A DNA stretch of 64,000 nt from an uncultured Chlorobiaceae bacterium (GCA_903940125.1 CAJAJL010000065.1:118313-182312); one strand, 5' to 3'; positions 47,981-60,367 are shown, numbered from the stretch's first letter. Numbers and translations are program-made. Notes: a model not told the origin generated them from the sequence alone.

Positions 47981-49655
47981 TGTGTGATTCGGTTGAATGA
48001 CCGCTAAGCAGGTTTTTCAGTGTGTCGATGAGCTCAATTCCATATTTATTGAGATAATAAAAAATATTGATCATCCTTTCCTGAGGCATGCTTTCAGGGA
48101 ACAGTGCACATTCAGCTTTAAGGATCTGGTCAAGCAGTTCTTCGTGTTTGCGTCTGCTTGCCTTCCATGCTTTCTGTTCAATACCTTCGACAATTTTTAA
48201 AGATTGTACCGATGAAGCAGCTAAAAGCTGTTCAAGAGTCGGGTCAATTTTTGACAGTGCGGGGCCGAGAGTTGAAAAAGATTGTCGAATCTTTTCCTTT
48301 GCCTGTTCGAACAGCGTGTCAAGCTGAGGATTTTCTGAGAGACCTACCGCGTTTTTTTTAACCTGCTGAAGGTCGCCGAATACTGCCAGGTAAATCTGTT
48401 TGCGCGAAAATCCCGGCTTACCGATTACCTTGATCAACTTGTCCATGATTCTGTTAATTTTCGGTTCAATCAGTGTAAAGCTTCCCCTGGGTATAATAAA
48501 TGGCATGGAGAGGCCGAAGTGCTCATAATTTTTCCGGTATTGCGCCAGGTAGCTTATTTCGCCGGGACCGGCAATGCATGCAAAGGTTGGCAGCACGTAA
48601 TCCTGAACAATAGGTCTGAGAACAACGTTGGGACTGAACCGTTCAGGGTGATCCTGACACAGTTCAAGAATCTGATTTTTTGAATAAAGTTTTTTATCGG
48701 GAACAATGAAAAAAGAGTCTTCTGAAGGATGTTCTATTTTTTGGCGTTGACCATGTTCGTTGACATAAAAAAGATTGACGGTTCTGGGTTTTGTCTGAGC
48801 GGTATAGCCGAGGGTTTCCAGACGGGAACTTTGCGAAATCACATTATAGGAGGATACCGGCGACGAAGAGAGCTCCCGTAAAAAAATGCTGGCTGACAGT
48901 TGTTTGAACTCAGGGTCCTGGCTCGACAGCAGAATCAGCGGCTGTTCTTTGAACAGCTGCATCATGGTTCGGGCAAAGCTCAACTCGAAAGTGCTTCCTG
49001 GATAATAGCACTCTGTCAGAATCGTTGAGATGCTCTGTTTGTAGGTTGAATCAGGCAGAAGCTGGATAAAATCTTTAACAGTTCGGCTGATCTCTTCACC
49101 GAAAAAGGAGTTGGCAACCATCTGGTCGGCCAGACGTCTGTAAGGTTCCTGAGTGAAGTGAACGATCTGGTTTTCAGAAAAAATTGCGGTGTTGGCCGAT
49201 TCAGTGAAGTCATGGTCTTCACCTTCGAGCCAGAAGATAGGTACAAAATTATATTCAGGAAAAAGCGCCTTTTGGCGTTCGGCAAAAACAATGGCAGTAA
49301 GAGCTTTATAAATGGTATAAACAGGTCCGGTAAACAGTCCGAGTTGCTGTCCGGTGACTATCGCCATACATCGTGGAGATCGGAGCTTTTCGATCTCGCG
49401 CAGATGAAGTTCTGTGCATCCGAAACGACTGTTTTGTTTTGCAAGAATTCGAACAAGAGTTTCGCGATCAAATGTTCTGGAGCCTAGCAGTCCAAGCTGT
49501 CGGTAGTAATCAGCTTCTTTTTGGTAATCAAGATTAAAACACTCTGAAATCAACTCTGAACGTTCGGAACCATCAGATGTATAGTCTCGAAAAAGCTTGG
49601 AAAATCCCTTTTTTGGTGTCAGAATATGTTTGTAATCAAGCAGAAAAGTGTTCAC
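47964..49655 (-). CDS. bshC: Bacillithiol biosynthesis cysteine-adding enzyme BshC
   Basis: 563 aa from GTG 49653-49655. The frame is open 16 codons further, but those overlap surE. Family blocks are [44 protein letters not shown] and [19 protein letters not shown]. It ligates cysteine to glucosaminyl-malate. Chlorobaculum tepidum is known to make N-methyl-bacillithiol, so this fits a green sulfur bacterium. bshA and bshB are not in the window. It follows surE by 4 bp. Confidence 0.93.
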   Translation of the reverse strand: MNTFLLDYKHILTPKKGFSKLFRDYTSDGSERSELISECFNLDYQKEADYYRQLGLLGSRTFDRETLVRILAKQNSRFGCTELHLREIEKLRSPRCMAIVTGQQLGLFTGPVYTIYKALTAIVFAERQKALFPEYNFVPIFWLEGEDHDFTESANTAIFSENQIVHFTQEPYRRLADQMVANSFFGEEISRTVKDFIQLLPDSTYKQSISTILTECYYPGSTFELSFARTMMQLFKEQPLILLSSQDPEFKQLSASIFLRELSSSPVSSYNVISQSSRLETLGYTAQTKPRTVNLFYVNEHGQRQKIEHPSEDSFFIVPDKKLYSKNQILELCQDHPERFSPNVVLRPIVQDYVLPTFACIAGPGEISYLAQYRKNYEHFGLSMPFIIPRGSFTLIEPKINRIMDKLIKVIGKPGFSRKQIYLAVFGDLQQVKKNAVGLSENPQLDTLFEQAKEKIRQSFSTLGPALSKIDPTLEQLLAASSVQSLKIVEGIEQKAWKASRRKHEELLDQILKAECALFPESMPQERMINIFYYLNKYGIELIDTLKNLLSGHSTESHIIVEL

Positions 49656-49659
49656 GCTT

Positions 49660-50436
49660 TTATTTTTGCAGGTTCCATTGTTCAAGCGTGCCGATAAAAC
49701 CATTGCTTGTTAAATCGCACGAAAGGGGGGTAATAGCTACATAATTTTGTCGTACAGCAAATTCATCCTTGCGCATATTGTCATCGAGCAGCAGCAGTGT
49801 GCCACTCAGCCAGTAGTATGGGTTGTTGAACATATCGTTTCGTTCAATGGTATCTTCTTCCCAACGAGAACGTCCCTGTTCAGTAACTGCAATCCCCGCG
49901 ATCTGTGATTCTGGAACATTCGGGATATTGACTGAAAGAATAGTATCCGGTGGAAGTCCTTCAGCAAGCACTTTTCTTGCAAGTTTACGAGCAAATTTTC
50001 CGGCATAGGTAAAATCGGCATGTTCATAGGTGGTCAGAGAAAATGCTAATGAAGTAATTCCCTGGATAGCTCCCTCAAGAGCTGCTGCTACAGTGCCGGA
50101 ATATAAGGTATTTGTAGCAGTATTGCTTCCGTAGTTTATCCCTGATACAATAAGGTCTGGTTTTGAGGATAGAATATGACTGAGAGCTACCTTTATGCAA
50201 TCCACAGGGGTACCGGAAACCGTATAGCCGAAAAAGCGATTATTTTTTAAAAACTTTTTAATTCTCAAGGGAACACCGAGTGTCATGGCATGGCTCATGC
50301 CGCTATGAGGTTCCGCAGGAGCAACAACAGTAACTCTCCCTAATTTTTTCATCGAAGCAGCAAGCGCATGAAGACCTTCGCCTTCAATACCGTCATCATT
50401 ACAGACCAGAATATGAGGTTTTTGTTTGGTGTTCAT
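49660..50436 (-). CDS. surE: 5'/3'-nucleotidase SurE
   Basis: 258 aa. The metal and active site are visible in [13 protein letters not shown] (Asp pair near residues 14-15), [28 protein letters not shown] and [13 protein letters not shown]. Length is as in the family. It dephosphorylates nucleoside monophosphates and is linked to stress survival. Same transcription unit as bshC (4 bp gap). Confidence 0.95.
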   Translation of the reverse strand: MNTKQKPHILVCNDDGIEGEGLHALAASMKKLGRVTVVAPAEPHSGMSHAMTLGVPLRIKKFLKNNRFFGYTVSGTPVDCIKVALSHILSSKPDLIVSGINYGSNTATNTLYSGTVAAALEGAIQGITSLAFSLTTYEHADFTYAGKFARKLARKVLAEGLPPDTILSVNIPNVPESQIAGIAVTEQGRSRWEEDTIERNDMFNNPYYWLSGTLLLLDDNMRKDEFAVRQNYVAITPLSCDLTSNGFIGTLEQWNLQK

Positions 50437-50514
50437 GCTATACCTGTTCCTTGATCATAAGTATGGTTCTGTTTAGATGTTGTGAAGGCGCGTAAAAATA
50501 CAAAAAAGTTCTGC

Positions 50515-53289
50515 TCAAAAGTCATGTCCAAGACTGAAATAAAAGATGGTATCTGAAAATCCAAGTGATGAAGAAGCGCTGTTAGTCGCGGATTTTAGAA
50601 AAGCGAAAGCTTTTGACACGGTGAACCTTGCGGGACCGAGAGGGGTTTCCCATATCAGACTCGTTCCGGTACCGTGAATAAGCTGGGAAAAGGAGATGTC
50701 ATCCCGATCAATCCAGGAATTGCCCACATTGTAATGGAGTTCAAATGAAGTTGGAAAGAACAAGGTGTACGATGGCCTGTATCGAAAATGTATACCGAGA
50801 GCAGCAATATCGTTGCCGGGGAGGTCATTTTCTTTAAGTCCTATAAATCGTTGGCTGTAACTTGTTCCTGGTCCTCCAAGGAAAAATTTTTCTGAAAGAG
50901 GGACGCTAACACTGCTCAGTCCGAATAATCCGGTAAGTTGTAATGTGGTTTTGCTCCCGAGTCGGATGTTTTCTTCGTGGTTGCCTGATATCTGCCAGAA
51001 AATATCATGGACGTTTAACGATTCCGAAAAATTTGAATATCTGAAATTTGTATAATTGCCGGAAGTTGGAATCAGCGGATCATTTCTTGAATCAAGGGTA
51101 AACTGCGAGCCGATAGAGATCATATTGCTCTGTGCTGTTGACAATTTTGTTCCGCCTTGTCCCTGTTCAGCATAAGACAGGGAGTTCTGAAAGGTCATAT
51201 CGACAATGAACTGCCCGTTTTTATTGATTCTTGTTCCGAAGCCTGAGCTTATACCATATTTTTGTATTCCATAAGTGCTTGTTCCATTTGAATGTGAATT
51301 GAAAAATGCAGTTGAAAAGTTTATATCGCGGTTATCAAACAGATGCTGGTCATAAAAAACACGAGAAGACATGGTGAAATGAGTTGACTCGATACGTGGA
51401 ATGTTAAACTCAATGTTAATCAGATTGTTTCTTTTTCCTTCTTTCACCCAGCCCCCGATTGAGCTGGTTGTTCCACCGAGATTTTCGTTTCTGAAATCAA
51501 GGAGAAACTGAGCATTGTTTGTTTCGTCATAACGCAATCCAAGCCTTAGAACCGAAGGGGTTTTTTCTTCAAGCGAAAACTTGAGCAAGGTATTCCTGCC
51601 GGTATCAGATTGTGCATATGAATCAGCCGATAGGGAAACACAATTGAATGCTCCGGTTTCGTAAAGGTTATCAACCGACTCTTCTGCTTTTTTAAACTGA
51701 AGAGGTTGTGTTGTATCAATTTTTATTTCACGCTTAATGGAAGTTATTCCGGTGATGTTTTTGTCGCGTTGAAACTCAATGCCATCTGACTTTCCAGACG
51801 ACACTTTTACCTGAAGGGTACTGCCGCTGAATGAAGTACCTTCGATGGTGACAAGAGGGAATCCTTTGTTCCGATATTTATTGATTAGTGCTTCCAGCAC
51901 CTTCGTTCCGGCAGCATTGGTATAGAGAACTCCTGTTATCGGTCTGAAGCATGATTCTATTTCGTCTACAGTTAGGGCATCGGGTGGCCCGCCTTCAAGA
52001 TTTATTTTGTTTATTCTGGGAAGCGGATAAAGGTGAAATGTCACTCTTTTGTGCCGGTTGTCCAGTTCAGCATATACTTTCGTGAAAAGATCTGTTGCAA
52101 GCAGCTCGTGAAGGGTTTTCGCCGGATCAGCAGCATTGCGCACAATCCCCGAAACAATAAGAAAATGCTCTCTGAAATCCGGGCTCTCATCTGGAAAAAT
52201 GACGGTTTTTGAATATTCTCTGATAACGGTGCTGCGTGGCGTTTCTATTGCTATGCTTTGTTTTATGGTTTCAGCCAGGACTTTTCCTTTGGTATAACCT
52301 GACTCAATAAGAGAGGTGATATCAGAAAAATCAGTTGCTTTATGGTCATTGAGATCTGGGGTAATGACGATATCGGCTTTTGCCAATTGAGATGGATATT
52401 GCAATTTTGTCAGAATGGTCATGGTCTGATCGGCAGCTTTCCATGGAAGATCAAGTTCCTCGCCTTTTGTATACATGCTGCCGTGGGTATCCACTGCAAT
52501 TTTATAGTGAGCTTTGAAGGTATCCAGTTCATCGACAGGTAGATTGGCAACAAGTCCGCCATCGACAAGTTCATAGCCATCACGTATGACTGGTTCAAAA
52601 AGAATCGGCACAGTACTGCTTGCCCGCATCGCTTCGGAAAGGGAGCCGTTAGTAAGAGTTATGCGTTTTCCGGATACAATATCGGTTGATACCGCTCTGA
52701 AATTTACTGGCAGCGATGAGAACTCGCCTGAACTCTTATAAAGTCCGTTCAGTATCAGAAGATCGAGAGTTTCGGTCATCTTTTGAGCGGAATTAAGAGA
52801 TTTCGGCATGAGAAGTTTCAACTTTTTGAACCTTAGAGCAATTGAAGCACGGTCGCGGATTCGTTGCTGTTCAAGAAAAATGTTTGATCGGGCATAATCA
52901 TTGTTAAATGAAATTATTGATTGCCAGGGCAGGGAGTGGACAATTTCTTCAAGTGAGTCGGGGCTGTATCCGCAACTGTAAAGACCTCCAATAATGGCAC
53001 CTATGCTTGTGCCGGCAATAAAATCAACTGGAACTCCCTTTTCATCAAAAGCTTTGAGAACGCCAATCTGTGAAAGGCCGTTAGCGCCTCCGCCCGACAA
53101 AGCAAGACCGACAGTTTTTCGGGCTGGCCTCATAAAGGGATGCAGGGCATAACGATGCTGTGGCAGGTCAAGCGTGTCGGGATAGACAAGAGTAACTGAG
53201 GAGGCATTGGCAACAGGCGTGACTGTCATTATCAGCAGAAATGCAGCAATGACTGCGGCTATGGAGAAAAATATTCTAACGTTTCGCAA
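50515..53289 (-). CDS. Patatin-like phospholipase with POTRA and outer-membrane barrel (type Vd-like)
   Basis: 924 aa. Signal peptide 1-29. The patatin domain (about 60-345) has the oxyanion loop GGGANG (66-71), the nucleophile elbow GTSIG (Ser95) and the dyad Asp in ELVDGGLVANLP. It is followed by POTRA-like segments (about 385-545) and a BamA/TamA-type barrel (about 570-924) ending in FSLGHDF, a terminal aromatic as outer-membrane beta-barrels require. This is the order of PlpD/FplA type Vd autotransporters, but longer. TTG start with AAGGAG about 9 nt upstream. Confidence 0.92.
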   Translation of the reverse strand: MRNVRIFFSIAAVIAAFLLIMTVTPVANASSVTLVYPDTLDLPQHRYALHPFMRPARKTVGLALSGGGANGLSQIGVLKAFDEKGVPVDFIAGTSIGAIIGGLYSCGYSPDSLEEIVHSLPWQSIISFNNDYARSNIFLEQQRIRDRASIALRFKKLKLLMPKSLNSAQKMTETLDLLILNGLYKSSGEFSSLPVNFRAVSTDIVSGKRITLTNGSLSEAMRASSTVPILFEPVIRDGYELVDGGLVANLPVDELDTFKAHYKIAVDTHGSMYTKGEELDLPWKAADQTMTILTKLQYPSQLAKADIVITPDLNDHKATDFSDITSLIESGYTKGKVLAETIKQSIAIETPRSTVIREYSKTVIFPDESPDFREHFLIVSGIVRNAADPAKTLHELLATDLFTKVYAELDNRHKRVTFHLYPLPRINKINLEGGPPDALTVDEIESCFRPITGVLYTNAAGTKVLEALINKYRNKGFPLVTIEGTSFSGSTLQVKVSSGKSDGIEFQRDKNITGITSIKREIKIDTTQPLQFKKAEESVDNLYETGAFNCVSLSADSYAQSDTGRNTLLKFSLEEKTPSVLRLGLRYDETNNAQFLLDFRNENLGGTTSSIGGWVKEGKRNNLINIEFNIPRIESTHFTMSSRVFYDQHLFDNRDINFSTAFFNSHSNGTSTYGIQKYGISSGFGTRINKNGQFIVDMTFQNSLSYAEQGQGGTKLSTAQSNMISIGSQFTLDSRNDPLIPTSGNYTNFRYSNFSESLNVHDIFWQISGNHEENIRLGSKTTLQLTGLFGLSSVSVPLSEKFFLGGPGTSYSQRFIGLKENDLPGNDIAALGIHFRYRPSYTLFFPTSFELHYNVGNSWIDRDDISFSQLIHGTGTSLIWETPLGPARFTVSKAFAFLKSATNSASSSLGFSDTIFYFSLGHDF

Positions 53290-53409
53290 TTGGTAGTGCT
53301 CCTTGGTTCAAAAACCTATCATAATAAGTCTCTATAGGCTATTTTTGAGATCTCATGCGGACTTTATATCTTGAGCTTTAATGTATAACCTTTACTTCTA
53401 ATTGTGAAA

Positions 53410-54249
53410 ATGGCTTGGTTTAAACGGGTAAAACCCTCAATACGTCCGACCGACAAGCGTGATATGCCTGAAGGATTGTGGTGGAAATGTGAAGAGTGCG
53501 GTGCGATGCTTCATAAAAAACAGCTCGAAGATCATTCTTTTACCTGTTCAGAGTGCAGTCACCATTTCAGAATATCTCCATATAAATATTTTTCCATTCT
53601 TTTTGACGACGATAAGTATTGTGAGTTTGATGATCAGTTGCGTGCCGCAGATCCTCTTGGTTTTACTGATACTAAAAAATATCCGGACAGGGTTACCGAT
53701 ACGATAGAAAAAAGTGGTAAAACTGAAGCCTGCCGCAATGCCTATGGTGAAACCGGAGGGCAGACTCTGGTTGTTTCAGCAATGGATTTTGGCTTTATCG
53801 GGGGGTCTATGGGATCGGTTGTCGGCGAAAAGATTGCACGTGCTGTCGACAAGTCACTTGAACTTAATGCTCCTCTTCTTGTAATATCCCAGTCAGGGGG
53901 AGCAAGAATGATGGAAGGTGCATTCAGTCTTATGCAGATGGCAAAAACCGCAGCTCGTCTTACCCGCCTCAGTGAGAGGAGATTGCCCTATATCTCTCTG
54001 TTGACTGATCCTACTATGGGAGGCATCAGTGCTTCCTTTGCCATGCTTGGCGATGTCAATATCAGCGAACCTAAAGCACTGATAGGCTTTGCTGGCCCCA
54101 GGGTGATCAGAGATACCATAAAAAGGGATTTGCCCGAAGGGTTTCAACGAGCCGAATTTTTAATAGAACACGGGTTTCTTGATCGCATTATCCATCGCAG
54201 GGAGTTGAAAAGTCAGCTGGTCAGTTTGCTCAGTCTGCTGAAAGTTTAG
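53410..54249 (+). CDS. accD: Acetyl-CoA carboxylase carboxyltransferase subunit beta
   Basis: 279 aa from ATG 53410; GTG 53404 two codons earlier is possible. An N-terminal four-Cys zinc ribbon ([20 protein letters not shown]) is followed by the crotonase-like transferase domain with [44 protein letters not shown] and GFAGPRVI. It makes malonyl-CoA with AccA; accA is elsewhere. Its stop overlaps the convergent thyX stop by 4 bp. Confidence 0.96.
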   Translation: MAWFKRVKPSIRPTDKRDMPEGLWWKCEECGAMLHKKQLEDHSFTCSECSHHFRISPYKYFSILFDDDKYCEFDDQLRAADPLGFTDTKKYPDRVTDTIEKSGKTEACRNAYGETGGQTLVVSAMDFGFIGGSMGSVVGEKIARAVDKSLELNAPLLVISQSGGARMMEGAFSLMQMAKTAARLTRLSERRLPYISLLTDPTMGGISASFAMLGDVNISEPKALIGFAGPRVIRDTIKRDLPEGFQRAEFLIEHGFLDRIIHRRELKSQLVSLLSLLKV

Positions 54250-54896
54250 AGCCAGCCGAGTGCGGCAGCAGTAACAGGGAACTGTGCCATGAATATTTTT
54301 TTGATTTCAATGGCAATTTCCCTGTGTTCCTGTTGTGTGCTTTTATCAGTTCGTACCTCAAGATAATGGATCCAGCTTCTTACGGATCCCTTCATATAAA
54401 GCTTTGTCTGAGTGCCCAACGGCAGGAGCACTCTGGCGCACTCTTTGGCAATCCCCTGTTCAAGAGCGCTGTTGTATTGTTCAATGGCCAGACGCGCAAC
54501 ACGTGTCTGTGCTTCGTCAAACCATTGTTTCGTCGAATCGTCAAGATCGTCCAGTGAGTTTTGCCGGTTTTTGCTGTCCTGGCGTCTCGGTTTATATCGT
54601 TCTATTTCCTGTGCTACAGCGTACCGTTGTGAGAACTCCTGAAACTGAAAGCTTTTATGACGAAGAATCTGCGGCGAGATGGCTCTTGAAGTCACAATCT
54701 CAACACTCATATCCACCATTTCAAAGACGCTCCAGTGCTTGTGTGCAATACAGTAGGCAAGCAGTTTTTCATAATCAGTAGTTTCCTGATGAGGGCTTGA
54801 TACTCTTGCACAATAGGCTATAAGACCTTCGGGAGAAAGTGGCTGGTTTTCAACCTGTATAAGCGGAGCTGTGACCGAAATGAGGCGAACCTGCAT
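54246..54896 (-). CDS. thyX: Flavin-dependent thymidylate synthase
   Basis: 216 aa. The ThyX motif is [15 protein letters not shown] (R-H-x-S-F plus S-x-R-Y). Also visible are [14 protein letters not shown] and the C-terminal [19 protein letters not shown]. It methylates dUMP using methylene-THF and FAD/NADPH. Length is in the family range. About 245 bp separates it from the divergent clpP, leaving room for both promoters. Confidence 0.96.
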   Translation of the reverse strand: MQVRLISVTAPLIQVENQPLSPEGLIAYCARVSSPHQETTDYEKLLAYCIAHKHWSVFEMVDMSVEIVTSRAISPQILRHKSFQFQEFSQRYAVAQEIERYKPRRQDSKNRQNSLDDLDDSTKQWFDEAQTRVARLAIEQYNSALEQGIAKECARVLLPLGTQTKLYMKGSVRSWIHYLEVRTDKSTQQEHREIAIEIKKIFMAQFPVTAAALGWL

Positions 54897-55141
54897 GATC
54901 CTCGATATTTTTGATGTTTGTACTTAAATATAGAGAAACGGACAGATTTTTTATCTCTTTTCATGTTGGCAGAAAGCATCATTTTTTGCTAATTGGAACC
55001 GTGTTTCTTGATTTGTTGTTATCACTACGTATTTTAACTCATTCTAATCTGGAATTCTGAAATTGGATTGAACGAGCAAAGTCAATCTGATTCTGTTCTG
55101 GCTTTAATAAAGGCTTTCAAAATTCAAACGACAGGACAGTT

Positions 55142-55819
55142 ATGGCAAATATTAATTTTGGATTTGAGCATCAGGCTAAAAAACTGTATTCGGGAGCTAT
55201 TGAGCAGGGTATCACCAACACTCTTGTTCCAATGGTTATAGAAACTTCAGGACGGGGCGAAAGAGCTTTTGATATTTTTTCGAGACTTCTGCGTGAACGC
55301 ATTATTTTTCTGGGCAGCGGCATTGACGAGCATGTTGCAGGCCTGATAATGGCCCAGCTTATTTTTCTGGAGTCGGAGGATCCCGAACGCGATATCTATA
55401 TTTATGTGAACTCTCCCGGTGGCAGTGTATCGGCAGGTCTTGGGATTTATGATACCATACAGTATATCCGTCCCGATGTGTCAACAGTCTGTGTCGGTAT
55501 GGCAGCAAGCATGGGAGCATTTCTTCTTGCCAGTGGAGCGAAAGGCAAGAGAGCATCACTTCCTCATTCACGGATCATGATTCACCAGCCCTCCGGTGGT
55601 GCCCATGGGCAGGAAACTGATATCATTATTCAGGCGCGTGAAATAGAAAAGATCCGGCACTTGCTTGATGAACTGCTTGCCCGCCATACAGGAAAAGATG
55701 TCGTTCAGATCAGGGAGGATTCTGAAAGGGATCGCTGGATGAACGCAAAGGAAGCACTTGATTATGGTCTGATTGACTCAATTTTCGAGAAACGCCCTAT
55801 GCCTGAAAAGAAGGATTAA
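55142..55819 (+). CDS. clpP: ATP-dependent Clp protease proteolytic subunit
   Basis: 225 aa serine protease. Catalytic Ser in [18 protein letters not shown], His in [17 protein letters not shown], and Asp in [15 protein letters not shown] context. About 15-20 residues longer at the N-terminus than E. coli ClpP, as a propeptide would be. clpX is not adjacent. valS starts 2 bp after its stop, so translation is likely coupled. Confidence 0.97.
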   Translation: MANINFGFEHQAKKLYSGAIEQGITNTLVPMVIETSGRGERAFDIFSRLLRERIIFLGSGIDEHVAGLIMAQLIFLESEDPERDIYIYVNSPGGSVSAGLGIYDTIQYIRPDVSTVCVGMAASMGAFLLASGAKGKRASLPHSRIMIHQPSGGAHGQETDIIIQAREIEKIRHLLDELLARHTGKDVVQIREDSERDRWMNAKEALDYGLIDSIFEKRPMPEKKD

Positions 55820-55821
55820 TC

Positions 55822-58533
55822 ATGAGCGATCAGACGGCATCATTCAATCTGGAAAAAACTTATAACCATCACGATGTAGAAGACCGATGGAGAAGTTCAC
55901 ACTGGGAAGCGTTAGGGAGTTTTCATGCAGAGAGTTCAAGCGTGCAGGACAACGGGAAAACTCCCTATACAGTTCTCATGCCTCCTCCCAATGTTACCGG
56001 CAGTCTGACGCTTGGTCATGTACTCAATCATACACTGCAGGATATTTTTGTTCGTTACAATCGAATGACTGGGCATGAGGCGCTTTGGCTTCCCGGTACC
56101 GATCATGCAGGTATAGCAACACAAACGGTTGTAGAGAGAAAACTCAAACAAGAAGGCGTGACTCGTCACGATCTCGGACGCAAGGAGTTTCTCGACAATG
56201 TATGGCAGTGGAGGGAGGAGTACGGTGGCCTTATTCTCAAGCAGCTTCGGCGGCTTGGTATTTCATGCGACTGGCGACGCAATCTCTTCACAATGGATGA
56301 AGGTGCCTCAAAAGCCGTAGTGAATGCTTTTATTACGCTTTATCGTGACGGATTGATCTATCGCGGCACCCGTATCATTAACTGGTGCCCGGTTTCACAG
56401 ACAGCTCTTTCCGATGAAGAAGTTATTATGAAACCTCGCAGAGACAATCTTGTCTATGTGCAATATGCTCTTGCCAGGCATCCCGGACGGTACATTACCA
56501 TTGCGACCGTAAGGCCCGAAACAATTCTCGGTGATGTAGCCATCGCTGTTAATCCCAGGGATCCGCGTTACCTCGATCTGGTAGGCGAGCTTGCCATTGT
56601 ACCTGTTGCCGGAAGGCATATTCCCATCATTGCTGACGATTATGTCGATATAGAGTTTGGTACCGGTGCATTGAAAATAACTCCGGCACACGATGCAAAC
56701 GATTATGAGGTTGGTAAACGACATAATCTGCAAGCGATATCGGTGGTAGGCAAAGACGGAAGAATGACCGATGAGTTCGGATATGCAGGTATGGATCGGT
56801 TTGATGCGCGAACAAAAATTCTCAAGGATCTCGAAGAGCTTGGTCATCTTGTTCGTATTGAAGAGTATGAACATAACGTCGGGTATTCCGAGCGGGCGGA
56901 TGTCGTCGTGGAGCCATATCTCTCTGAGCAGTGGTTTGTCAGAATGTCGCCTCTTGCCGAACGTGCTCTGCAGGTTGTCAATGAAGGAGATATCCGGTTT
57001 CATCCACCGCACTGGATCAACACTTATCGTCATTGGATGGGAAATATCAGGGACTGGTGCATTTCGCGCCAACTCTGGTGGGGTCACCGCATTCCTGCCT
57101 GGTATGATACCGAAGGGAAGGTTTGGGTTGCCGCGAATTATGAAGAGGCCTGTCATCTTGCCGGCACCGATAAGCTTGTTCAGGACGATGATGTGCTTGA
57201 TACATGGTTCTCTTCGTGGCTATGGCCATTGACTACTCTTGGGTGGACAGATAAGCACAGTGATAATGATGATCTTCGGTCATTTTATCCAACCGATACG
57301 CTTGTAACCGGACCGGACATCATTTTTTTCTGGGTTGCCAGAATGATTATGGCGGGGCTCTATTTTAAAGGAGAGGTACCTTTTCGTGATGTCTATTTTA
57401 CCAGCATTATCCGCGACATGAAGGGGCGCAAACTTTCAAAGTCACTTGGTAATTCGCCTGATCCGATCAAGGTTATGGATACCTATGGCACGGATGCGCT
57501 TCGCTTCACCATAATTTATATTGCACCACTCGGTCAGGATGTACTGTTTGGCGAGGAAAAATGTGAACTCGGACGAAATTTTGCCACTAAAATATGGAAT
57601 GCATCACGCCTTGTCTTTATGCAGCGTGAGAAGTATTTCGGCAGCCATGAAGAGTTTTCAGCGGTTTACCAGAATTTCGATCCTCATTCAGGGAGTTTTA
57701 ATCTTGCCGGACAGTGGCTTCTTGCAGGCTATCATGATATGCTTGATCGTTATCATATCGCATTCAGTCAGTTCAAGGTCAACGATATTGTCCGATTACT
57801 TTACGACTTTTTCTGGGGTGATTACTGCGGCTGGTATCTTGAATCTCTCAAAGTCCAGCTCTCAGGCGATTTGACACTTCAGGAATCCCAGCAAGCTGTT
57901 TGTCTTGCTGTTCATCTCCTTGAAGGCTTCCTTAAGGCGCTGCATCCGGTCATGCCGTTTATTACCGATGAAATATGGCATCAAATACTCCAGCGTTCTT
58001 CAGCTGAAAGTATTGCACTTTCCCCTATGCCGTTTTCCGATGAAGAGTTACGTACTATCAATGTTCTTGGTTTTACCTTGATTCAGAAGCTGGTTACCGA
58101 GGTCAGAAGTCTGCGGTCATTATTCGGTGTTCCGCACAACAGTCAGGCAGAGATTCTCCTCTGGCCTTCCAATAATGTTGATCGTCTTGTTTTTGAGGCT
58201 AATCTTCCGCTTATAGCCTCACTTGGCCAATGTATTCCAAAGGTGATGACAGATGCAGAGCGACCAAGGCATGCGGCTGGATCGGTAGTGGATGGCAATG
58301 AACTATTTGTCCTGCTTGAAGGGTTAATATCATTTGAAAAAGAGCGGGCACGTCTTCAGAAGGAGATTGCAAATATTACTTCCTATGTAACTGCCCTCAG
58401 CAGAAAACTTTCAAATCCAGGTTTTGTTGAAAATGCCCCTGTGGAAGTAATTGACAAAGAGCGAGAAAAGCTTAAGGATGCCGAGGATAATCTTTCAAAA
58501 CTCAACAGCAACTTAACTGTTCTCAATGATTGA
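55822..58533 (+). CDS. valS: Valyl-tRNA synthetase
   Basis: 903 aa class I synthetase. The HIGH-type motif is LGHV in [17 protein letters not shown]; the KMSKS loop is [14 protein letters not shown], and [17 protein letters not shown] lies between. The CP1 editing domain is present ([15 protein letters not shown]). The C-terminus has the coiled-coil arm ([16 protein letters not shown], then [16 protein letters not shown]). Length agrees with the family. It starts 2 bp after clpP. Confidence 0.97.
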   Translation: MSDQTASFNLEKTYNHHDVEDRWRSSHWEALGSFHAESSSVQDNGKTPYTVLMPPPNVTGSLTLGHVLNHTLQDIFVRYNRMTGHEALWLPGTDHAGIATQTVVERKLKQEGVTRHDLGRKEFLDNVWQWREEYGGLILKQLRRLGISCDWRRNLFTMDEGASKAVVNAFITLYRDGLIYRGTRIINWCPVSQTALSDEEVIMKPRRDNLVYVQYALARHPGRYITIATVRPETILGDVAIAVNPRDPRYLDLVGELAIVPVAGRHIPIIADDYVDIEFGTGALKITPAHDANDYEVGKRHNLQAISVVGKDGRMTDEFGYAGMDRFDARTKILKDLEELGHLVRIEEYEHNVGYSERADVVVEPYLSEQWFVRMSPLAERALQVVNEGDIRFHPPHWINTYRHWMGNIRDWCISRQLWWGHRIPAWYDTEGKVWVAANYEEACHLAGTDKLVQDDDVLDTWFSSWLWPLTTLGWTDKHSDNDDLRSFYPTDTLVTGPDIIFFWVARMIMAGLYFKGEVPFRDVYFTSIIRDMKGRKLSKSLGNSPDPIKVMDTYGTDALRFTIIYIAPLGQDVLFGEEKCELGRNFATKIWNASRLVFMQREKYFGSHEEFSAVYQNFDPHSGSFNLAGQWLLAGYHDMLDRYHIAFSQFKVNDIVRLLYDFFWGDYCGWYLESLKVQLSGDLTLQESQQAVCLAVHLLEGFLKALHPVMPFITDEIWHQILQRSSAESIALSPMPFSDEELRTINVLGFTLIQKLVTEVRSLRSLFGVPHNSQAEILLWPSNNVDRLVFEANLPLIASLGQCIPKVMTDAERPRHAAGSVVDGNELFVLLEGLISFEKERARLQKEIANITSYVTALSRKLSNPGFVENAPVEVIDKEREKLKDAEDNLSKLNSNLTVLND

Positions 58534-58669
58534 GGATAGATGAATTGTAAGAAAAAAATCGATTTTTTAGATTAAATCACCCTGAAATGATATTTTGTGG
58601 TTTTTTCAGTATCAAGTCAGCAATCAGGACAGGTGTAAATCGCTGAAGTTCGCAAGGGAGAAGATATAC

Positions 58670-59569
58670 ATGAGGCAGCTTAAAATAAGCAAACAGATAA
58701 CAAATCGCGAGAGCCTTTCTCTCGATCGTTACCTGCAGGAGATAGGAAAATATGATCTTTTGACAGCTGAAGACGAGGTTAAATTGACCAAGGCAATCAA
58801 AGAGGGTTTTGATATGCCGGTCGATACGACTGAATACAAAAGGGCAAAACGAGCACTTGATAAATTGATTAAAGGAAATTTACGATTTGTTGTTTCTGTT
58901 GCTAAGCAATATCAAAACCAGGGTCTGACTCTTGGTGATCTGATCAATGAAGGTAATCTCGGGCTTATAAAGGCGGCAAAAAGATTTGATGAAACTCGCG
59001 GATTCAAGTTTATTTCCTATGCTGTATGGTGGATTCGCCAGTCAATCCTTCAGGCGTTGGCAGAGCAGTCGAGAATTGTCCGCCTTCCATTGAACAGGGT
59101 CGGTACGCTCAATAAAATCAGCAAAGCCTACAGTCAGCTTGAACAGGAATTTGAACGCGATCCAAATACCAGGGAACTTGCCACCCTACTCGAAATGGAT
59201 TCGCAGGATGTCGCTGATACCCTTAAAATTGCCGGACGGCATGTTTCGGTTGATGCACCATTCGCGCAAGGTGACGATAATCGCCTGCTTGATGTCCTTC
59301 AGAATGATGGTCATCTGCCAGATTATGGCCTTAACCGTGATTCTCTGACCCTTGAGGTTGAACGCTCTCTTTCTGTTCTCGCGCCAAGAGAAGCTGACGT
59401 TATAAAATCCTATTTCGGGATAGGTATGGATAATCCTCTTACTCTCGAGGAAATCGGAGAAAAATTCAAGCTGACCAGAGAACGCGTCCGGCAGATCAAG
59501 GAAAAAGCAATACGCCGTTTACGTCAGTCAGCGTACAGCAAGATTCTCAAGGAGTACATCGGAAGCTGA
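58670..59569 (+). CDS. sigA: Primary RNA polymerase sigma factor (short SigA/RpoD)
   Basis: 299 aa from ATG 58670, with AAGGGAG about 10 nt upstream; 25 further codons open upstream are not sigma-like. Regions visible: 1.2 ([20 protein letters not shown]), 2 ([40 protein letters not shown]), 3 ([20 protein letters not shown]) and 4.2 ([20 protein letters not shown]). It lacks the long region 1.1, as usual in Chlorobi and Bacteroidota. A 42-bp overlap with the convergent SAM hydroxide adenosyltransferase gene is notable. Confidence 0.95.
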   Translation: MRQLKISKQITNRESLSLDRYLQEIGKYDLLTAEDEVKLTKAIKEGFDMPVDTTEYKRAKRALDKLIKGNLRFVVSVAKQYQNQGLTLGDLINEGNLGLIKAAKRFDETRGFKFISYAVWWIRQSILQALAEQSRIVRLPLNRVGTLNKISKAYSQLEQEFERDPNTRELATLLEMDSQDVADTLKIAGRHVSVDAPFAQGDDNRLLDVLQNDGHLPDYGLNRDSLTLEVERSLSVLAPREADVIKSYFGIGMDNPLTLEEIGEKFKLTRERVRQIKEKAIRRLRQSAYSKILKEYIGS

Positions 59570-60361
59570 CATCGTTACCGGATTCCCCTCTCTCAGTCCG
59601 AGCGTGCGGGCCGCATTGCCATTTCTTACCGCAATCTCAATCATGCCGCTGCTTCCCGTATAGGCAAGCGGCTGTTGAACCGGAACATCACTATAGGTGG
59701 TGACTAACGGAATTTGATTGCAGTTTCCCGCCCTAACCATCCATTGTTTCTGGTTATCAAAATGTTTTGAATCAAGAGAGGTAACCAGATTGCCAAAAGA
59801 ATCAGTATAAATGATGCTTCCACTCCATGATTGTCCGTTATCAGAGCTATGGCATTCAGGTATCGGAATTTTTATGCAATCTGCAGGGTCAATGGTTTTA
59901 CCCAACTCTTGAAGTGAAATACCTGAAGCAAGATGCGCAGCTGCAGGAGAAAAAACATCCCGTCCATGAAAAGTTGAACTTCGGGCGGTAAGCATGTATC
60001 GTTCTTCAGTGATGGACACACAACGCTTTATCTTCTGTGTTTGAAAAACAGCCGTGAGCAACCCGTTATCCGGCGCAAGAAACGTATGTTTATCGGTTTC
60101 AAGAGCAATTGCCTGCCGTGACGAACCTACCCCCGGATCGACCACAGAGATAACAATGGATCTCTCTGGGAAAAAAGGGACAGATTTGGCAAGTAAGAAT
60201 GCACCCTGCGCAATATTTTGAGGTGATATTGCATGGGTCAGATCAATAATCTGAACAGAAGGAGAAAGTGAAAGCATGACTCCTTTCATCTGGCCGACAT
60301 AGGTGTCACTCAGGCCGAAATCGGTCATCAAAACAATAACGTGAGGCAATTCGGTACTCAT
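59528..60361 (-). CDS. SAM hydroxide adenosyltransferase (DUF62 family)
   Basis: 277 aa. Family blocks are [69 protein letters not shown] and [12 protein letters not shown]. Members hydrolyse S-adenosylmethionine to adenosine and methionine; the related fluorinase and chlorinase differ in an insert and are unlikely here. Its 3' end overlaps sigA, and it starts 6 bp after the LptF/G-type gene, so both are likely cotranscribed. Confidence 0.93.
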   Translation of the reverse strand: MSTELPHVIVLMTDFGLSDTYVGQMKGVMLSLSPSVQIIDLTHAISPQNIAQGAFLLAKSVPFFPERSIVISVVDPGVGSSRQAIALETDKHTFLAPDNGLLTAVFQTQKIKRCVSITEERYMLTARSSTFHGRDVFSPAAAHLASGISLQELGKTIDPADCIKIPIPECHSSDNGQSWSGSIIYTDSFGNLVTSLDSKHFDNQKQWMVRAGNCNQIPLVTTYSDVPVQQPLAYTGSSGMIEIAVRNGNAARTLGLREGNPVTMSASDVLLENLAVR

Positions 60362-60367
60362 TGAAGA

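Noticed and set aside
58548..58572. AAAAAATCGATTTTTT palindrome after valS as terminator
   Set aside because: AT-only arms except the central CG, with no loop; unlikely to form a stable terminator, and it may be part of the sigA leader.
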